Of a stretch of DNA of 64,000 nt, positions 32,988 to 42,444 are shown one piece after another. The translations under genes and the position numbers were made by a program. The notes beneath the pieces are model-generated. The model made no database searches and was not told the DNA's origin. It worked only from the letters and a program-made list of their open reading frames with translations. Position 1 is the first letter of the stretch; the number at the start of each line of letters is the position of its first letter. This stretch comes from Heliopora coerulea (lineage: Eukaryota; Cnidaria; Anthozoa; Scleralcyonacea; Helioporidae), in NCBI GenBank assembly GCA_030142905.1, contig JASJOG010000296.1:62001-126000 (forward strand), given 5' to 3'.

Positions 32988-33035
32988 CTTCAGATAAGTC
33001 TGCACGTCCTTGAACTTCAACACCTTTATTGCAAC
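32988..33035 (-). CDS. Kinase gene exon: VAIK strand
   Basis: Sixteen codons in phase 0 between acceptor CCAATAG and donor GTAACG: VAIKVLKFKDVQTYLK. It contains the ATP-orienting Lys of subdomain II. Phase 0 on both sides matches the exons at 34165-34262 and 31523-31898. Confidence 0.85.
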
Positions 33036-33084
33036 CTATTGGCAGAAAAATAGAATTTATTAAATATTACATGTACAAATGTAT

Positions 33085-33086
33085 AT

Positions 33087-33132
<46 letters not shown>
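33085..33132. repeat. (TA)n microsatellite
   Basis: Pure (TA)n run adjoining the dispersed repeat copy. Confidence 0.9.
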
Positions 33133-33137
<5 letters not shown>

Positions 33138-33139
33138 AT

Positions 33140-33425
33140 TTAAAAATCGAGCAGGAGTGCAAATTAGGATTTAGAACAGGAGGTGATAGCTGAGTGTTCT
33201 AGATCCAATAAAGCATGTAACGCGTGTTTTTTGAAAGGCTTCTAAAATGAACCTCTTAATACGCTAATTTGCAAAGGATGTTTGGATATTTATGTTTTCT
33301 AAGTTCAAAAAATTAACTTTTTCAAATATAAAGTCACATGTGTCTTTCTCACATATAAAGGCCCTACACGGTTATAATTTTCCTTCCGATTTTCCTCATG
33401 AATTATTAATAAATTTATATATATA
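33140..33425 (+). repeat. Dispersed repeat with ORF-like core, copy 2
   Basis: AAAATCGAGCAGGAGTGC, then GTTCTAGATCCAATAAAGCA and AATGAACCTCTTAATACGC, ending CCTCATGAATTATTAATAA. It matches 28802-29090 in the opposite orientation, with stops in the ORF. Confidence 0.65.
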
Positions 33426-33429
33426 TGGG

Positions 33430-33560
33430 TATATGTCTATGACTATGTCCACGTCCATGTCTATTTCCATGTCTACGTCCATGTCCATGTTCATGTCCAT
33501 GTTTTTGTCTATCACTATGTCTGTCTATGCATATGTCTACGTATATGTATATGTATACGG
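33430..33560 (+). repeat. (ATGTCC/TATGTC) minisatellite
   Basis: Degenerate hexamers such as ATGTCTATGACTATGTCC. ORFs on both strands are low-complexity artefacts. Confidence 0.8.
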
Positions 33561-33624
33561 ATATGTATGTGCATGCTGAAGTATATATGAGCATATTTAC
33601 ACACACATATATATATATATATAT

Positions 33625-33883
33625 ATAGTAGGCCGAAACGGTTCCTTCTGTAGTTAGATAACCCTCTATGGCCTTTTGGTTCATATTGAGCACTCTACAG
33701 GATGAGTCATGTCGCTAGCGAATTTGCGCACGCTCAATAGCCTCTAGTTAGAGCACTCTGACATGGCTTAGATGTGCCACATGTGTGGGACATTTGAGTT
33801 GCCTCTATAATATAAGCTTCTCCATCCTGCTCGTCAGCACTACACTGATGAGGCCCAGTAGGCCGAAACGGTTCCGTCTGTAG

Positions 33884-33884
<1 letters not shown>
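33625..33884 (+). mobile_element. Retrozyme-like tandem repeat bounded by hammerhead ribozymes
   Basis: A 230-bp monomer (33649-33878) lies between two equivalent hammerhead cleavage points. The upstream copy (33627-33655) keeps AGTAGGCCGAAACGGTTCC, then TTCTGTAGTTA, but has lost the CTGATGA half to a (TA)n expansion and has TTC instead of GTC. The downstream copy is complete. A further partial unit (ATTGAGCACTCTACA at about 34013, matching about 33690) follows another (TA)n expansion. No ORF. Dimers with ribozymes at monomer boundaries are the genomic signature of retrozymes, which are known from other animal genomes. Confidence 0.7.
33839..33884 (+). ncRNA. Complete type I hammerhead ribozyme
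   Basis: Helix I: ACUACA (33839-33844) with UGUAGU (33879-33884), six Watson-Crick pairs. Core CUGAUGA is at 33845-33851. Helix II: GGCC (33852-33855) with GGCC (33861-33864), loop CAGUA. GAAA is at 33865-33868. Helix III: ACG/CGU around GUUC. The triplet is GUC, the canonical cleavage site, with predicted cleavage after C33878. All 15 core nucleotides match. Confidence 0.88.

Positions 33885-33936
<52 letters not shown>
33885..33936. repeat. (TA)n microsatellite
   Basis: Pure (TA)n directly after ribozyme helix I. Confidence 0.9.
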
Positions 33937-33940
<4 letters not shown>

Positions 33941-34164
33941 TAAAACTTTTAGTAGTCTCTTAGAGTTTCAAGCTTATTTATTTACTATCTGGTCTATCTT
34001 ATAAGATATTGAGCACTCTACATAAAGTCAATAGAGAAACTCTTATGCTGTAATGTATTATATATATGTAAATATTTGCATATATATATACCTTTATGTA
34101 CATAAGTATGTAATTATATGGCATTATTTGACAAATAGCTACTTATTGGTTACGTTGCACTTAC

Positions 34165-34262
34165 TGGTAACTTTTCGTTATTGTTGATAGAGTAGCCTTT
34201 GTAAACAGTGGCATAACTTCCTTTACCAATTTTACCATTCTTGCAGCAGTAATATATTGGAC
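34165..34262 (-). CDS. Kinase gene exon: glycine-rich loop
   Basis: Acceptor TTTTTCTAG, exon start GT-CCA. It reads PIYYCCKNGKIGKGSYATVY, then KGYS, and ends at donor CCA/GTAAGT in phase 0. G-K-G-S-Y-A-T-V is the nucleotide-binding P-loop. The entry phase (one base required) equals the exit phase of the repeat exon at 59073-60974, so that exon could splice directly to this one across about 25 kb, although the link is inferred. Confidence 0.85.
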
Positions 34263-34695
34263 CTAGAAAAACAGAAATAAAAATACCTCTTAAAGATGTC
34301 CAATCTAGCAGATCATGATGACCACAAATCTAAAGACTGCAGCTCGACCTAAAACGTGAAATAGAATTACTCATGGCACCATGTTTGATCGTGTTCGGGG
34401 AACTTCCTGAACTTAATGGAACATGGAGAGTATAAATATTCTTTAAACATACTTTCTAATGGATAGACTTGAAGAATTATATGTGAGCAGAAATCTTGTG
34501 AAATATCTCTAAGGTGGTTTTGGCTCATTCAGCTTGGTATGTCTTGATTTAGGATAAGGAAGAAGCTAGATACCAGTTCATATTGGTAAAATATTGAGTT
34601 GAGAGCTATATATTTTCAGTATTGTACTCTGCAGTATTATCGCGTATTTCACTTTTTAAGTTCGAGTTAACACTCAGGGAGGTAAGTAATGGAGC

Positions 34696-35288
34696 CAGAG
34701 GCGTCGGAAATGAGGGTGGTGGGACACCTTGACCTCCTCTTTTTTGGTGAGAGGGCTGGAGTATGTTAGGTCCTTCCCACTTTTTAACTGGATAGAAATA
34801 AAACTTCAAACTTTTGGGTGCCTCATGAGATCGCTGTCGAATTAAAGATTGTTTTTTCTAAGAGCCTTTAGTAAATCACAAACTCGATTTCGAACAAAAT
34901 TCAGGCTAACTTTTCTGACACTTTTGTAATGATCGTGTCCAGAAGGTATAGCTGAGGAGGAGGAGTAGCATTAGGATCAGGGTTAAGATAGGTTAGGATT
35001 AGGGTTAGGTTTGGGTTTAAATTTAGGGTTAGTTCTAGCCCAAGCGCTAACACCAGCCCTAACACTAACCCTTACCTTTACCGTAAACGTAAACCTACCC
35101 CTACCCTCAACCCTAACCCTTACCCTAATCCTAAACCTTCTCAGGTATATCTTCTAGCCACGACCCTTGCATAATGAGGGCAATTGGCCATTGGGGTTTT
35201 TAAATTTGAAGCACACTGTCACTCATATCCATGCAAAGATTGGGATCTCACAGGGGCCCCCAGTTTTACTGTCGTTCCGACGTCTTTG
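34696..35288. mobile_element. Non-autonomous hAT (593 bp), exact 8-bp TSD
   Basis: The ends are CAGAGGCGTCGGAA and the complement CAAAGACGTCGGAA. Flanking AATGGAGC (34688-34695 and 35289-35296) is identical on both sides. There is no ORF of note. A telomere-like hairpin element lies in the middle. Confidence 0.92.
34935..35163. repeat. Hairpin repeat with telomere-like TTAGGG/CCCTAA arms
   Basis: The left arm (GTGTCCAGAAGGTATAGCTG, then degenerate TTAGGG repeats) is mirrored by the right arm (degenerate CCCTAA repeats, then TATATCTTCTAGCCACGAC). Outer unique parts are inverted copies too, so it is a symmetric foldback unit nested in the hAT. Confidence 0.75.
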
Positions 35289-35296
35289 AATGGAGC

Positions 35297-35745
35297 CTGT
35301 TATCCATGAAAAGATCTTGAGGTTGCAATATTGCTAATTTGCTAAGAGCGAAAAAAGTGTAGATTTTATACTCCTTCTCTGGCATCTTGTAAAACACTGC
35401 TGTAAGATGGATTCCATGCTCGGGGTAGGTATTTAGCCCACGATATTGAGGATGACTGTATAGTTATACAAAAGTAGGGCTTTACAATATACAAGTAATA
35501 TTACACCCAAAATAACCTCTTGCAAACGAAGATATCTGATTCCCTCGACTAGATATCAGGTCAGATTCTCTATCACAAATATACCCGGTCGTTTATTGAG
35601 TTACTCGGAATTAGGCCTTCGTTTTCGTGGAAACATCTTAGTCGGGCATATCATATCACCTCACCAGCTAATCACTAATGAGTCTTGTAGGAAGCGTTTT
35701 GATTGGTTAACATATTAGTCGGATTGACCATTGATCTCGCCGATG
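35297..35745. other. No gene; probable LINE 5' region at the right
   Basis: No exon seen. The last 100 bp may be the 5' UTR of the LINE at 35751. Confidence 0.45.
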
Positions 35746-35750
35746 AGTGA

Positions 35751-37193
35751 GTGAAAATAACTTGGTTCACACAATGGTTGGAATCGAACGTAGATGTTTA
35801 TGAAGATCTTACCATTTGGCCTCAAATCAACCACTTCAATCAGCTCTTCGCCATTCATAAGGAACTGTGCGGAATGATGGCTGTTTGTGCAGATACTAGT
35901 TTTGTTGAACCTAACGAAGGTTATTCTTCATTACCAAACGATAGTTTAAAACTTTCGTGGACAGGAGATTTTGATTCTTTGAAGAATTTCATCGCTAGTT
36001 GCACCGACATCGATGGTACCTGGTGTTCCCCCGGTGGCGAGAAGAAAACTCTTAGCGATGGCTCTACAACATTGACATGGTGGAGAAACAAGAAGTACCT
36101 TAAATTTGATGGGACTAAAGCGAACTCTATCAAGAATAAATTGTGTTCAATAATATGTAGAGACGGGATCAAGGAGCCTGCCGGGAAAACAAAACCAACT
36201 GGAGTTCAAGGCATCGATATGTCATCTTGCCCTCCAAATTATAGTGAAGTGTGTGCTGATGTTGAAGGTTTAAAGCTCGACTTGGCTATTTTGGAAACGA
36301 AGTACAACAAGGATATGCAGATAAGTTTACAATATGTGGTTAAACTTAATGATGAAATAGTCAGATTGCAAGAAAATCTACATGAGATGAACGAGCGTTT
36401 CGAAGACATATTAAATGCAAATCTTCAAACCAATAGCAAAAATTTGCATGTGGAGGAAGAAACAATGAGTAGGCAAATCGCAGAAAACAATGACATGAGC
36501 AAGCCCTCTGTCCCAAGAGATAACGAACACACAAAGGGTATTGAAGACCAAGCTGAACGGAAAACACCTAATGAAAGGAACAATACTAATCAACGAGATG
36601 TCATCTCTAGGAAGTTGGAAACAATAAGTAGTCAAAACAGTGGAAACAATATGAGTAATATTATTGTCCCAAGTAATAATACCAGCACAAAATGTAGTCA
36701 AGAGCAAATACGACGCGATCCTAATATTCCCAAGCATACTATTCCATGCCCATTTTTACGTAAACGTGGCTGGTGTGTTAAAGAAATTCCCTGTGACTTC
36801 TCCCACCATATTAAAAATTTTCAATATCCAAAGACATTTCATAACATACTAAAGTGCAACATTCCTTGTCCTTTTTTACAAAGGAGAGGCTACTGTCTGA
36901 AAAAGGAACGATGTGATTTTCTGCATGATAGGTCTTCGTACAGAAATGCGATGAACAGTCCTTTGCCTCTTGCCCCTTTTTTATCCCGCGATCGAGTGCC
37001 AATGCCACCAAATATTTATATCAACCCTCCTTTACAGTTCCCAGACTCCCACCAGTATCCACGGCGACCTCCATTTTCTCCAAGGCAAGTGAGGAAAACT
37101 CTAGTGCCTCTTCCTCCTTCCTTAGTGCCCCCTCCCCCCTTTCCAAGACCATTGATGGAAATTCCAGTGCCTCCTCCCAACGTTCCCTTTTGA
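35751..37193 (+). CDS. LINE ORF1 protein with two CCCH zinc fingers
   Basis: 480 codons, intact. The first third is unfamiliar. Residues about 165-225 are coiled-coil-like (LKLDLAILETKYNKDMQIS and on). A polar linker follows, then two tandem fingers with spacing C-x8-C-x5-C-x3-H: CPFLRKRGWC...CDFSH and CPFLQRRGYC...CDFLH, about residues 335-390. The C-terminus is proline-rich (SLVPPPPFPRP). CCCH fingers usually bind RNA, fitting an ORF1 RNP role, but most LINE ORF1 proteins carry CCHC knuckles or an RRM instead. The frame overlaps the upstream extension of ORF2 (-1 frame open from about 36933), and a slippery heptamer TTTTTTA sits in frame at 36977-36983. Confidence 0.82.
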   Translation: MKITWFTQWLESNVDVYEDLTIWPQINHFNQLFAIHKELCGMMAVCADTSFVEPNEGYSSLPNDSLKLSWTGDFDSLKNFIASCTDIDGTWCSPGGEKKTLSDGSTTLTWWRNKKYLKFDGTKANSIKNKLCSIICRDGIKEPAGKTKPTGVQGIDMSSCPPNYSEVCADVEGLKLDLAILETKYNKDMQISLQYVVKLNDEIVRLQENLHEMNERFEDILNANLQTNSKNLHVEEETMSRQIAENNDMSKPSVPRDNEHTKGIEDQAERKTPNERNNTNQRDVISRKLETISSQNSGNNMSNIIVPSNNTSTKCSQEQIRRDPNIPKHTIPCPFLRKRGWCVKEIPCDFSHHIKNFQYPKTFHNILKCNIPCPFLQRRGYCLKKERCDFLHDRSSYRNAMNSPLPLAPFLSRDRVPMPPNIYINPPLQFPDSHQYPRRPPFSPRQVRKTLVPLPPSLVPPPPFPRPLMEIPVPPPNVPF

Positions 37194-39853
37194 AGAGTCC
37201 GCCATACCCAGTCAACGTAGTTTCACCTGTTCCAGTCGCAGAAGAAGTAAGTGGCGTTGTAACAACTATGACTATCCCTACAAGAATTACTGTACGTAAA
37301 ACCTTACCATCAACTAAATCTGTTGGAAGTAATCGTAGTTTAAAGCATAATGCTTTAAACTGTATTAAAGTAGCAAGAACAAAACCACCGTACGAGGTAC
37401 GCTCTCCAACCTTATTTGTACCGTCAATTATGTTATCCAATGTCATGTCCCTTGCCCCCAGGATAGACGAGCTGCGCGAATCAATTACCCTTAGAAACGT
37501 TGACCTCATTTGCATCACTGAAACATGGTTACAAAATCATATCCATGATAACATCGTCTCCGTTTCTGGTTACAACATTGAACGCCGCGATAGATCCAAT
37601 GGCCAACATGGCGGTGTGTGTGTCTATATAAGGAACTCAGTAGGATACGAAGTATTGTACGACATGATGAACACAAATATTGAAGCTCTTTGGGTAAAAC
37701 TAAGACCTTTACGCCTTCCTAAGGGAATTCCCTGTATTATGTTATGCAACATGTACCATCCTCCCGGTGGAAACGACCAGGAAGCGATCAATTATCTATA
37801 TGAATCATTATCAACAATTGAAACCAAATTCCCTAATAGCAGAATACTTCTACTTGGTGATTTTAATAAATTAACCACATCTCGAATAACCAATGGTTTT
37901 AAACTCCGACAGATTGTAAAATTTCCAACACGAGGTCCGAATCGGCTAGATTTAATTTTCACCAATATGAACGATTTTTATAATGAGCCAATTAAACACC
38001 CGGCTTTCGGCCTTTCTGACCATGACACGTGTGGAAGTCCATCCTTTAGAAAGACAGAAAATCCCAAAACCAAAAATTAGTGTGAAATCCAGAGACATGA
38101 GACCATCAAAACGTCTTGCGATGAGTACCCTTTTAAAAGAAGTTGATTTCAAGTCGTTGATCGCTGTGGTGAATACTTGTGATGGAAAAACACGGATGTT
38201 AGGGTCAATTATTAAATTTGGATTGGACTCGTTACTTCCCATTACGACGAAAATTAAGTATTGTAACGAACCGCCTTGGATGTCTCGATCTCTGAAAGAA
38301 GCAATTCATCGTCGTCAAACGGCCCTAGCCCAAGGAAATACATGCCTGTTCAAAACTCTAAGAAATCGAGTAAACCGCGAGCGTAAATCGTGTCGATCGA
38401 AGTTTTATAAGTCAAAAGTAGAACACCTAAAAGAATGCTCGCTGTCTATTTGGTGGAAGGAAGTCAAAAAGCTTAGTGGTTTGGCGTCGCAGGTCACCTA
38501 TCGCGAAGATTCGATGTCTTTATTGCAAAGTTAGAGTGTGGGACTGGCCAAACACCCAACACTCCATACCACCTTGCCAATCTAATAAATCAAACCTTCC
38601 TCAAGCCAATGAAATTTTTCGACCCATTGCCATCTTGTTTTACGAATCGAGACGCTATTGAGAATTCCCAACTAACCAACCAATCCTTTTGTACGTCCGA
38701 GTTCTCGGTCTTCAGACAACTGGTAAGCTTAAACCCAAACAAAGCTAGTGGCCCAGACGGCATTCCAGCTTGGGTATTGAAGGAAAACGCTGATATCTTA
38801 GCCTCACCTATTTCAGACATATTGAATCTATCCTATAAAGAAGCGCGTCTCCCTTCGATATGGAAACTCGCGGATATCGTTCCAAATCCGAAACAAAAAC
38901 CCGTTCGAGAGGTAAATAAACATCTACGACCAATATCCTTAACACCCATCATCTCCAAAATAGCAGAGGATTATATAGTAGAAGAATACATTAAACCAAC
39001 TGTACTCCAAATTGATCCTAATCAATTTGGCACAATTCCAAAATCTAGCCCGACGTTTTCTCTTTTAAGTATGTTACACTCTTGGAATGGTTCTACTGAT
39101 GGAACTGGTGCTACGGTCAGAGTCATCTTATTTGACTTTAAAAAGGCTTTTGACCTGATAGATCATGACTTATTGGTTACCAAACTCCAAACAAATAATT
39201 TACCGCATTGGGTTGTCAACTGGATTACAGATTTTCTTACATGCAGAAAACAAAGGGTAAAGCTAAACCAAGAGGATTACTCGGATTGGGCTGAAGTTCC
39301 CGCCGGAGTTCCACAGGGTACAAAATTAGGCCCATGGCTATATTTAATAATGATCGATAAACTAACAGTCTCTTGTGGTGACATGTGGAAGTTCGTAGAT
39401 GACACAACTGTAGATGAATTAGTCGGCAAATGCAGCGAAAGCAGAATCCAGACCACAGTTAATGATCTACTAACCCAAATCTCTGAATTAAATTTTCAAT
39501 TGAATGAAAAGAAATGTAAAGAATTACGTAATGGCTTTGGTGAACCAAGTGCTACTTTCGATTCAGTTATTGTGAACGATACCCCATTGGAGGTGGTTCC
39601 GTGTGCAAAAATCCTCGGATTAACCGTTTCGAACAATTTAAAATGGAACGATCACATTTCCCAAACCATCGTGAAAGCAAGAAAGCGATTGTACTTTTTG
39701 TCACTACTCAAACGAGCCAAAGTTGGGACTAAGGAATTAATTGTATTTTACAGCACATGTATTAGACCAATCTTGGAATATGCATGCCCGGTCTTTAATT
39801 TTCAAGGTCATTTAGGGCTACTGGGGAGAAGAGCCTCAAGGTTGTTCCCCTAA
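36933..39853 (+). pseudogene. LINE ORF2: endonuclease and reverse transcriptase, two frameshifts, 3'-truncated
   Basis: Frame 1 (open from 36933, clear product from about 37190 to 38080) is an apurinic-type endonuclease: LICITETWLQ, GGVCVYIRN, LLLGDFNKL, RLDLIFTN, and LSDHDT with the catalytic Asp/His. After a 1-nt shift near 38030 it continues through 38534, shifts again near 38520, and enters the polymerase frame 38609-39853. There one reads NKASGPDGIPAWVLKE, RPISLTPIISKIAE, ILFDFKKAFDLIDHDLLV, GVPQGTKLGPWLYLIMIDKL and KFVDDTTVDEL (Y-x-D-D equivalent F-V-D-D). The C-terminus breaks off near 39800 in unrelated sequence. CR1/L2-like. Not active in this copy. Confidence 0.85.
36977..36983 (+). 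promoter_or_regulatory. Possible -1 ribosomal frameshift heptamer (T TTT TTA)
   Basis: In the ORF1 frame the codons are CCT-TTT-TTA, so the heptamer has the X-XXY-YYZ arrangement used in -1 frameshifting. The -1 frame is open from about 36933 through the endonuclease and has no ATG before it. No clear downstream pseudoknot was found by eye. Confidence 0.35.
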
Positions 39854-39854
39854 A

Positions 39855-40400
39855 GTGCGCCTCAATACAACCTCAAGGTCACGTAAAGGTCACCAAAATT
39901 GCATTCTAAAAAAAATTTAGACAAAATATAACCAAAAAAATATTTCAAAAAATCAATATTTTGAGTATAAGACCACCTTAAATCCTGAATTATTGGTAAT
40001 TGTAAAGCCTAAAAAAGCCCAGATCATGACATCCAAACTAATCCCTGTCTATCAGATTTGGGAGCCTACGACACATTGTTCCAAGTAATGAATGGTCATT
40101 TTCTATCACAGCACTAGACCACTGTTTATAATGTTCACTCTAGGTCCACGAACTTGGTACTGCTACATCTACCTTAAAATCAACATTCTATTAATTTAAC
40201 CTCCTTTGGAATTAACTAAATATTTTCTTAGCTCATTGTCCACCTGCACAGTTACACATTTGCAAAACACGTACTGCAAATACTGCTTTTCAGAGCAACA
40301 AATGTTCATCCAAACTGGACCATAAACTGGATAATATCTCTTAATACAAAAACTTAGCCACTAGACTACAGATTATAAAACATGCACAATCATTCCATTG
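39855..40400. other. No gene seen
   Basis: AT-rich non-coding sequence after the LINE break. Confidence 0.55.
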
Positions 40401-40404
40401 CTAC

Positions 40405-40474
40405 CTAATAAAATGCTCATCTGGTCTTTGCTGTTCATTTGCTCTTGGTGCAACTGGTGGTGGAGGCAAATAAT
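40405..40474 (-). CDS. Tentative proline-rich exon of the minus-strand gene
   Basis: Acceptor TTTCTAG and donor ATTAG/GTAGCA bound 70 nt reading YLPPPPVAPRANEQQRPDEH. Entry phase fits the exit of the repeat exon, but the exit phase (2) does not fit the entry of the P-loop exon (1). It is therefore either spurious or followed by another unseen exon. Confidence 0.3.
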
Positions 40475-40680
40475 CTAGAAATAACAAATGGAATATACTG
40501 CAGTATTTCACAGCTTGAGTGAATTTTTAAGAAACAAATTATATGACAGCGGATACACATAACTTTGGTAAATACAAACACTGTATACTGTAATAGATGC
40601 TATTTGAGAATCATCCTCAGAGATATACATGAAGAGAAACTTTTTGTGATAACCTGACAGTGCCAAAATGAACTAAAAAA

Positions 40681-40760
40681 AGTTGACTCGAGCAAGACTT
40701 GAACTCTCACCTTCACAATACCGGTCCACTGCTCTACCTGTTGAACTATTGTGTCTACAA
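40681..40760 (-). mobile_element. tRNA-derived SINE, family 2, copy 1
   Basis: The complement reads CAACAGGTAGAGCAGTGG (A-box-like) and GAGAGTTCAAGTCTTGC (B-box-like), closing CGAGTCAACT. Same family as 62098-62172. Confidence 0.6.
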
Positions 40761-41600
40761 AGATTTGAGGTGAGTTTTATCCAATTTAAGTGCAAGAGAT
40801 ATTGTCACAACAACTTAACACTATCCATGAGAAGATGTGCAGTGTTTCAATTCTATTTCAGAATCATACTTGTGATTGATACAGAATAAAAGGGCATGTC
40901 CACTTCATATTTTATACAGAGATATTAGGACAACAAATTGAATTATTAAATATCCATGATCTATTAAAGGACACTACCAGATACCCAGATGATGTGATAA
41001 ACTTTAAACAAATTGTGGCCACACCCTTCAAAGGTGCTCTCCATTCAAAAGCATAAATCAATTATGCTCCTCTGTTTTTCACAGATCAAAGATCAACATG
41101 TAAGATGAATGTTTTCAACCTCTCATATGTAGCTGTCAATGAACCTTTTCAAATATCTTTTTCCCATTGAATTGTTCATTACACATGCATAAAACAAATA
41201 GGTTCCACTTTAGTTTGATCTGTGCAGTTACAGGTGTTAACACATCAGATGACTTGATCTGGTGAGAAAGTCATTATCAGAGGCCCACTATGACTAGAAA
41301 GATTTTTATTCTAAGAGGTATATCATGAAGCCAAAAGTAATGTGAAAAATGGAGTGTGGTTTAGGCTGTTTGGGATGCAATATTACTCTACCAAAAAACA
41401 AGAACATGAGATACGTACTGACATTTTGTGTGAAAGTTCACCATAAGAGTGAAAAGGCCCTTTCAAACCTTAACAAAACCCCTTTGTATCGCTTGCTATT
41501 GAGGAACTTGATCTCTATGACGCAGGCCTAAAAACAAAAGATTGTTTTATACAATACAAAAAAAATGAATAATCTGAAGTTCTAGAATGAATTAATCATA
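40761..41600. other. No gene seen
   Basis: Short ORFs without family features. Confidence 0.5.
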
Positions 41601-41618
41601 AAACTCTCTTAAAGTCAT

Positions 41619-42184
41619 TTACGATAGAAACTGTATAATCAGAGATCGTTTTTGCTTCGCGAGTCTGGCATCTTGTAGGCGCTGTGATATCTTCATTAAA
41701 TCTACGACCATATCGTCATCTTTTAGCAGCAAGGATGCGAAGCGCTGTAAGTCGTCCATAATCGTTATGGCTTCTGCAGTCGACTTGATGATACTCTCGA
41801 CAGGTTTGATGTCTACTTCTTCCTGGTCACTCAACGTGCCACTGTCTTCTACTAGTACTTCTTTAGAAGCTGGCTCATCTGCATCGGCTGTGCAAAAAGA
41901 AAGAGCTTCGTCGCCCAGAGCTTCCTGCCAATCCACTGTGGAAGCGTTTACTGGGGTTGCTGATGTCGGAACCTCTTAGGTCATTTAGCGCTAGTATTGC
42001 CCTTTGGTAAAATTTCGTAAACATCTCCTGTTCGCTTTGAGAGGTATTTTGAACCAAAACGCTGGGAAAAAAGTGTCCGCGTCCGCCTTAGACAGAGTTG
42101 ATTCACAGAGAAACAAGCATGATACTGCAGGGACCAAATTTTGTGTCCGCCTTAGAGGGGTGTCCGCTTAGAGAGAGTTCACTG
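41619..42184 (-). pseudogene. Deleted Tigger/pogo-like element, C-terminal tail and one terminus
   Basis: The minus strand from 42184 starts with CAGTGAACTCTCTCTAAGCG and GGACACCCCTCTAAGGCGGA, a typical Tigger end next to TA (42185-42186). It then goes straight to a C-terminal stretch: MFTKFYQRAILALNDL, a frame change, DWQEALGDEALSF, and a final helix-rich tail ending LAKQKRSLIIQFLS. The HTH domains and DDE core are missing. The opposite terminus was not found. Confidence 0.5.
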
Positions 42185-42194
42185 TATTCAGAAA

Positions 42195-42441
42195 TACAAA
42201 GGTTTTGATAGCTTTTGAAGGAGGTCAGCTTATAGGACCTGATGAGCTAAAAAGTTTGGCAAACAGTTCTGCTGTTAAATCACAAGACAAGTGGCTGACA
42301 AATTTTTTGGTTGATGAGTACATAAAGCTGATTCTTCAGTCTACCAGTCATGAGAAGAATATTAAAGTGAATACTGTTTCATGGGAGATCTTCGAAAAGA
42401 ACAAAAGCTGTCAAATTGGATTTCCGGACCTGTGTGCTTAA
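42195..42441 (+). pseudogene. Ulp1/SENP-like protease fragment (tentative)
   Basis: An open frame reads GPDELKSLANSSAVKSQDKW, then LTNFLVDEYIKLIL and VNTVSWEIFEK before TAA-like termination at 42439-42441. The W-L-x-x-x-x-V-x-x-Y pattern resembles the start of C48 (Ulp1) peptidase domains, which occur both in host genes and in transposons. The catalytic His/Asp/Cys part is absent. It abuts the Tigger end, which may have split a larger element. Confidence 0.3.
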
Positions 42442-42444
42442 TTG

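Noticed and set aside
33292..33693. Met/Ser- and His/Gly-rich ORFs
   Set aside because: Low-complexity hexamer repeats.
34970..35150. Ancestral chromosome-fusion telomere scar
   Set aside because: Non-telomeric outer arms are inverted copies too, and the whole lies inside a small hAT with a target duplication. A foldback element is simpler.
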